Shown: piece after piece, positions 5,235 to 7,031 of the stretch
Layout of the letters: the number at the start of each line of letters is the position of its first letter
Position numbering within the stretch: position 1 is the stretch's first letter
DNA from: Bacteroidota bacterium
GTDB lineage: Bacteria > Bacteroidota > Bacteroidia > Flavobacteriales > Weeksellaceae
DNA length: 7,031 nucleotides
Direction of reading: 5' to 3'
Assembly: GCA_023420435.1 (NCBI GenBank)
Contig: JAEZWE010000192.1
Span: 1-7,031 of the forward strand
Notes under the pieces: generated by a model
Database searches by the model: none
What the model saw: the letters and a program-made list of their open reading frames with translations, nothing else
What the model was told of the DNA's origin: nothing
Translations under genes and position numbers: made by a program

Positions 5235-5933
5235 TTGAAAGACTACTATTATTTTCTTGGGGTTAAAAATGAGGCTTCTGATGAGGAAATCAAGAAAGCC
5301 TATCGTAAACTTTCTCTAAAATATCATCCCGATAAAAATATTGACGACGATTTTTTTTCTGAACGTTTTAAAGAAGTTCAGGAAGCTTATGAAGCGTTGA
5401 GTAACAGGGAAACAAGAAAATTTTACGATCAAAATTTAGAAAAAAATAATCAAAATTCTAAATCAAATTTACCGCCGCTCATTAAAACTTTTACATCAAA
5501 TAAAATTAGAGCGATGAAAGGAGAGGAGATTATTTTGAACTGGCAAACCAGCAATGCAGATGTGGTAAAAATTTTACCTTTTGGATTGGAGAAAAGTTAT
5601 GGAGAAAAATCTTTCAAAATCACAGAATTTCAAAATGGAAAATTTCACGTGGTTTTGCATGCTACCAATACATTCCTTCGGAAAACCATTGTAAAAGGAA
5701 TTACGGTTACTGAAATTTTTGCCCCCGAAAAATCGGAAACTAATTTTTTTGAAAGCAGTTATGCACCGAAAGAAGAAGATTTTAGAAAGAGAAGTGTACT
5801 ACCCAAACAAACGAAAATAATATTGTGGGTGGTACTTTTAATTTCTTTATTACTTTTAGCAATAAAAATTATTTTTCCTGAAATAGAAATATTAAAGCAG
5901 GAAGAAAATCCTCACTTCACTACGCCATTTTAA
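5235..5933 (+). CDS. J-domain protein with Ig-like domain and C-terminal membrane anchor, 232 aa
   Basis: Residues 1-66 form a complete J domain: MKDYYYFLGV, helix II DEEIKKAYRKLSLKY, the HPD tripeptide at 31-33 that stimulates DnaK ATPase, and helix III RFKEVQEAYEALSN followed by KFYD. There is no Gly/Phe region, zinc-finger or DnaJ C-terminal substrate domain. Residues 80-162 instead look like an all-beta Ig-like domain (PPLIKTFTSNKIRAMKGEEI, then LNWQTSNADVVKI and a Gly-containing strand series). A basic stretch (RKRSVLPKQTK) precedes one membrane helix at about 194-214, so the J domain should be cytoplasmic and the last ~18 residues periplasmic. The start is TTG 5235, the only start that gives the canonical J-domain N-terminus; the preceding TTG at 5228 is out of frame. 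It probably recruits DnaK to the membrane. Its 3' end overlaps the opposite small gene by 14 bp. Confidence 0.9.
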   Translation: MKDYYYFLGVKNEASDEEIKKAYRKLSLKYHPDKNIDDDFFSERFKEVQEAYEALSNRETRKFYDQNLEKNNQNSKSNLPPLIKTFTSNKIRAMKGEEIILNWQTSNADVVKILPFGLEKSYGEKSFKITEFQNGKFHVVLHATNTFLRKTIVKGITVTEIFAPEKSETNFFESSYAPKEEDFRKRSVLPKQTKIILWVVLLISLLLLAIKIIFPEIEILKQEENPHFTTPF

Positions 5934-6072
5934 GTCTTCCCGGACATTTTTTGCAGCGTTTTCCTTTTTTAAATTTTTTGCAACATTTCTTTTTTGTACA
6001 AAGCATTTCTTCGGAAAAGCCGAAAGCCGGCGCAAGCGGAGCTATTTTAAAAGGAATAATTTGTGGATTCAT
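5920..6072 (-). CDS. Small Cys/Lys-rich protein, 50 aa
   Basis: On the minus strand ATG (6072-6070) opens 50 codons ending at TAG (5922-5920). The N-terminal half is hydrophobic and proline-containing (MNPQIIPFKIAPLAPAFGFS); the C-terminal half is strongly basic with five cysteines at 25, 30, 31, 40 and 43 in the arrangement C-x4-CC-x8-C-x2-C (KKKCCKKFKKGKRCKKCP). The strongly biased, non-random composition and cysteine spacing indicate a real gene, perhaps a small metal- or nucleic-acid-binding protein; I recall similar tiny CCKK...KGKRCKKCP proteins in flavobacteria but no function. An in-frame ATG at 6087 would add MYICE. A -7-like TATATTTG lies at 6084-6077, only five bases from ATG 6072, so transcription from it would give a leaderless message. 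It overlaps the J-domain gene's 3' end tail to tail by 14 bp. Confidence 0.65.
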   Translation of the reverse strand: MNPQIIPFKIAPLAPAFGFSEEMLCTKKKCCKKFKKGKRCKKCPGRLKMA

Positions 6073-6135
6073 TTCGCAAATATACATTTTTATTTAGAAC
6101 AAATACAGATAGTAGAATTTTAAAAAAAATCATCA

Positions 6136-6166
6136 TTGTACAAGTGTGCTGAAATTTGTATTTTTA
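6136..6166 (+). promoter_or_regulatory. Probable housekeeping promoter of gcvP
   Basis: TTG at 6136-6138 and TATTTTTA at 6159-6166, separated by 20 bases, fit the Bacteroidota -33 (TTG) and -7 (TAnnTTTG) elements except for the last base. Transcription would start near 6170 and leave a leader of about 30 bases before ATG 6201. No glycine-riboswitch-like structure fits in that leader. Confidence 0.45.
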
Positions 6167-6200
6167 CGAACCTAAATTCAGAAAAAATAATCTAATAAAT

Positions 6201-7031
6201 ATGATGAATACAACGCAGTTTGTAAACCGCCACATTTCCCTTAATGATGCTGATAAAAAGGAAATGCTGGAAAAAATCGGTGTGTCTTCAATAGACGAAT
6301 TAATTAATCAAACCATACCTTCTTCCATTCGTTTGGAAAAGGATCTGGATATTTCACCGGCGCTTTCGGAATATGAAATGTTAAGTCATTCCGTAGAATT
6401 AGCTGCCAAAAATATCAATTTTGATACCTATATTGGTTTTGGTTATAACAATTCCATTTTACCTTCCCCGATACAGCGAAATATTTTGGAAAATCCAAGT
6501 TGGTACACTGCTTATACTCCGTATCAGGCAGAAATTGCTCAAGGTAGGTTAGAAGCTTTGTTAAATTATCAAACGGTTGTTGCGGATTTAACCGGTTTTC
6601 CATTAGCCAATGCCTCATTGTTGGATGAATCTACCGCTGCGGCTGAAGCAATGCACATGTTTTTTGAGAGCAGAACAAAAGAACAGAAAAAATTAGGTTC
6701 TCAGAAATTTTTTGTTTCCGATTTGGTTTTGCCACAAACCATTGCCGTTTTGAAAACAAAAGCAGAAGGTTTGGGAATTGATATTATTGTAGGAAATTAT
6801 AAAAATCACCAGTTCAACGAAACTTATTTTGGCGTTTTACTTCAATATCCTGGTAAAAATGGAATTGTTGTAGATTATTCTGAAAATATCCAATATTATA
6901 AAGAACACCATCTTCAAGTTGTGGTAGCTTGTGATCCTTTAGCTTTAGTAAAGATAAAATCTCCGGCTGATTTGGGTGCAGATTGTGCGGTTGGAACTAC
7001 ACAAAGATTTGGAATTCCATTAGGATATGGA
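6201..7031 (+). CDS. gcvP: Glycine dehydrogenase (decarboxylating), P-protein, first 277 residues (3' end outside window)
   Basis: This is the PLP-dependent subunit of the glycine cleavage system, which decarboxylates glycine and passes the aminomethyl group to the lipoyl arm of GcvH. The visible part covers the N-terminal lobe. It begins FVNRHISLNDADKKEMLEKIGV (about 7-28) and continues with DELINQTIPSSIRL, the conserved IGFGYNNSILPSPIQRNILE (74-93), WYTAYTPYQAEIAQGRLEALLNYQ, and LTGFPLANASLLDESTAAAEAM (133-154). It ends at LGADCAVGTTQRFGIPLGYG at the window edge. About 277 of the usual ~950 residues are present, as expected for the long single-chain form. Start: tandem ATG ATG at 6201/6204 after an A-rich leader, the first being used here. 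The reading frame is intact throughout; the minus-strand frame at 6415-6618 is a shadow. Confidence 0.97.
   Translation, partial: MMNTTQFVNRHISLNDADKKEMLEKIGVSSIDELINQTIPSSIRLEKDLDISPALSEYEMLSHSVELAAKNINFDTYIGFGYNNSILPSPIQRNILENPSWYTAYTPYQAEIAQGRLEALLNYQTVVADLTGFPLANASLLDESTAAAEAMHMFFESRTKEQKKLGSQKFFVSDLVLPQTIAVLKTKAEGLGIDIIVGNYKNHQFNETYFGVLLQYPGKNGIVVDYSENIQYYKEHHLQVVVACDPLALVKIKSPADLGADCAVGTTQRFGIPLGYG

Noticed and set aside
6170..6200. Glycine riboswitch in front of gcvP
   Set aside because: The leader after the likely promoter is only about 30 bases and has no fitting structure.
6415..6618. 67-codon minus-strand frame
   Set aside because: Lies fully inside the unmistakable gcvP reading frame.

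Overview
The window looks like chromosomal DNA from a member of the Bacteroidota, most likely Flavobacteriia close to Chryseobacterium/Kaistella. The DNA is AT-rich and start codons lack Shine-Dalgarno sequences, sitting instead behind A-rich leaders. Several upstream regions carry the Bacteroidota -7 box (TAnnTTTG), and the proteins have a flavobacterial flavour. The taxonomic placement is inferred from these features; no database was searched.

Layout. (1) 3-302 is the 3' end of a DUF763-family gene. (2) 303-780 is a decayed stretch: a Crp/Fnr-type regulator with a frameshift and an internal stop has lost its DNA-binding half and runs directly into the last ~38 codons of a VOC/glyoxalase-like gene, so it looks like a deletion scar. 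(3) 781-1055 holds no gene, only a terminator hairpin. (4) 1056-2611 carries two SRPBCC (AHSA1-like) genes and a DoxX-like membrane protein gene. (5) 2664-4080 is a compact ECF sigma-factor module: the sigma factor gene, a small two-helix membrane protein gene 2 bp behind it, a strong terminator, and a separate 89-residue small-protein gene. The sigma operon and the 89-residue gene are preceded by the same bipartite sequence, TTAAAGTAAT-N13-CGTC, which reads as an autoregulated ECF promoter and its one visible target. (6) 4104-5933 is a divergent pair about 60 bp apart: an unrecognised 356-residue protein whose motifs resemble a kinase-like phosphotransferase fold, and a J-domain protein with an Ig-like middle domain and a C-terminal membrane anchor. 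(7) 5920-6072, minus strand, is a small Cys/Lys-rich protein gene. (8) From 6201 to the window end is the N-terminal 277 residues of glycine dehydrogenase, gcvP.

How it fits together. The clearest functional unit is the sigma module: the sigma factor probably drives its own operon and the 89-residue gene, and the two small proteins share a similar charged helix, so one may control the sigma factor and the other may be an effector. The kinase-like/J-protein pair may be co-regulated through the short divergent promoter region, but nothing in the sequence proves a joint function. gcvP is ordinary housekeeping metabolism. No CRISPR array, tRNA, rRNA, insertion sequence or phage gene was seen.
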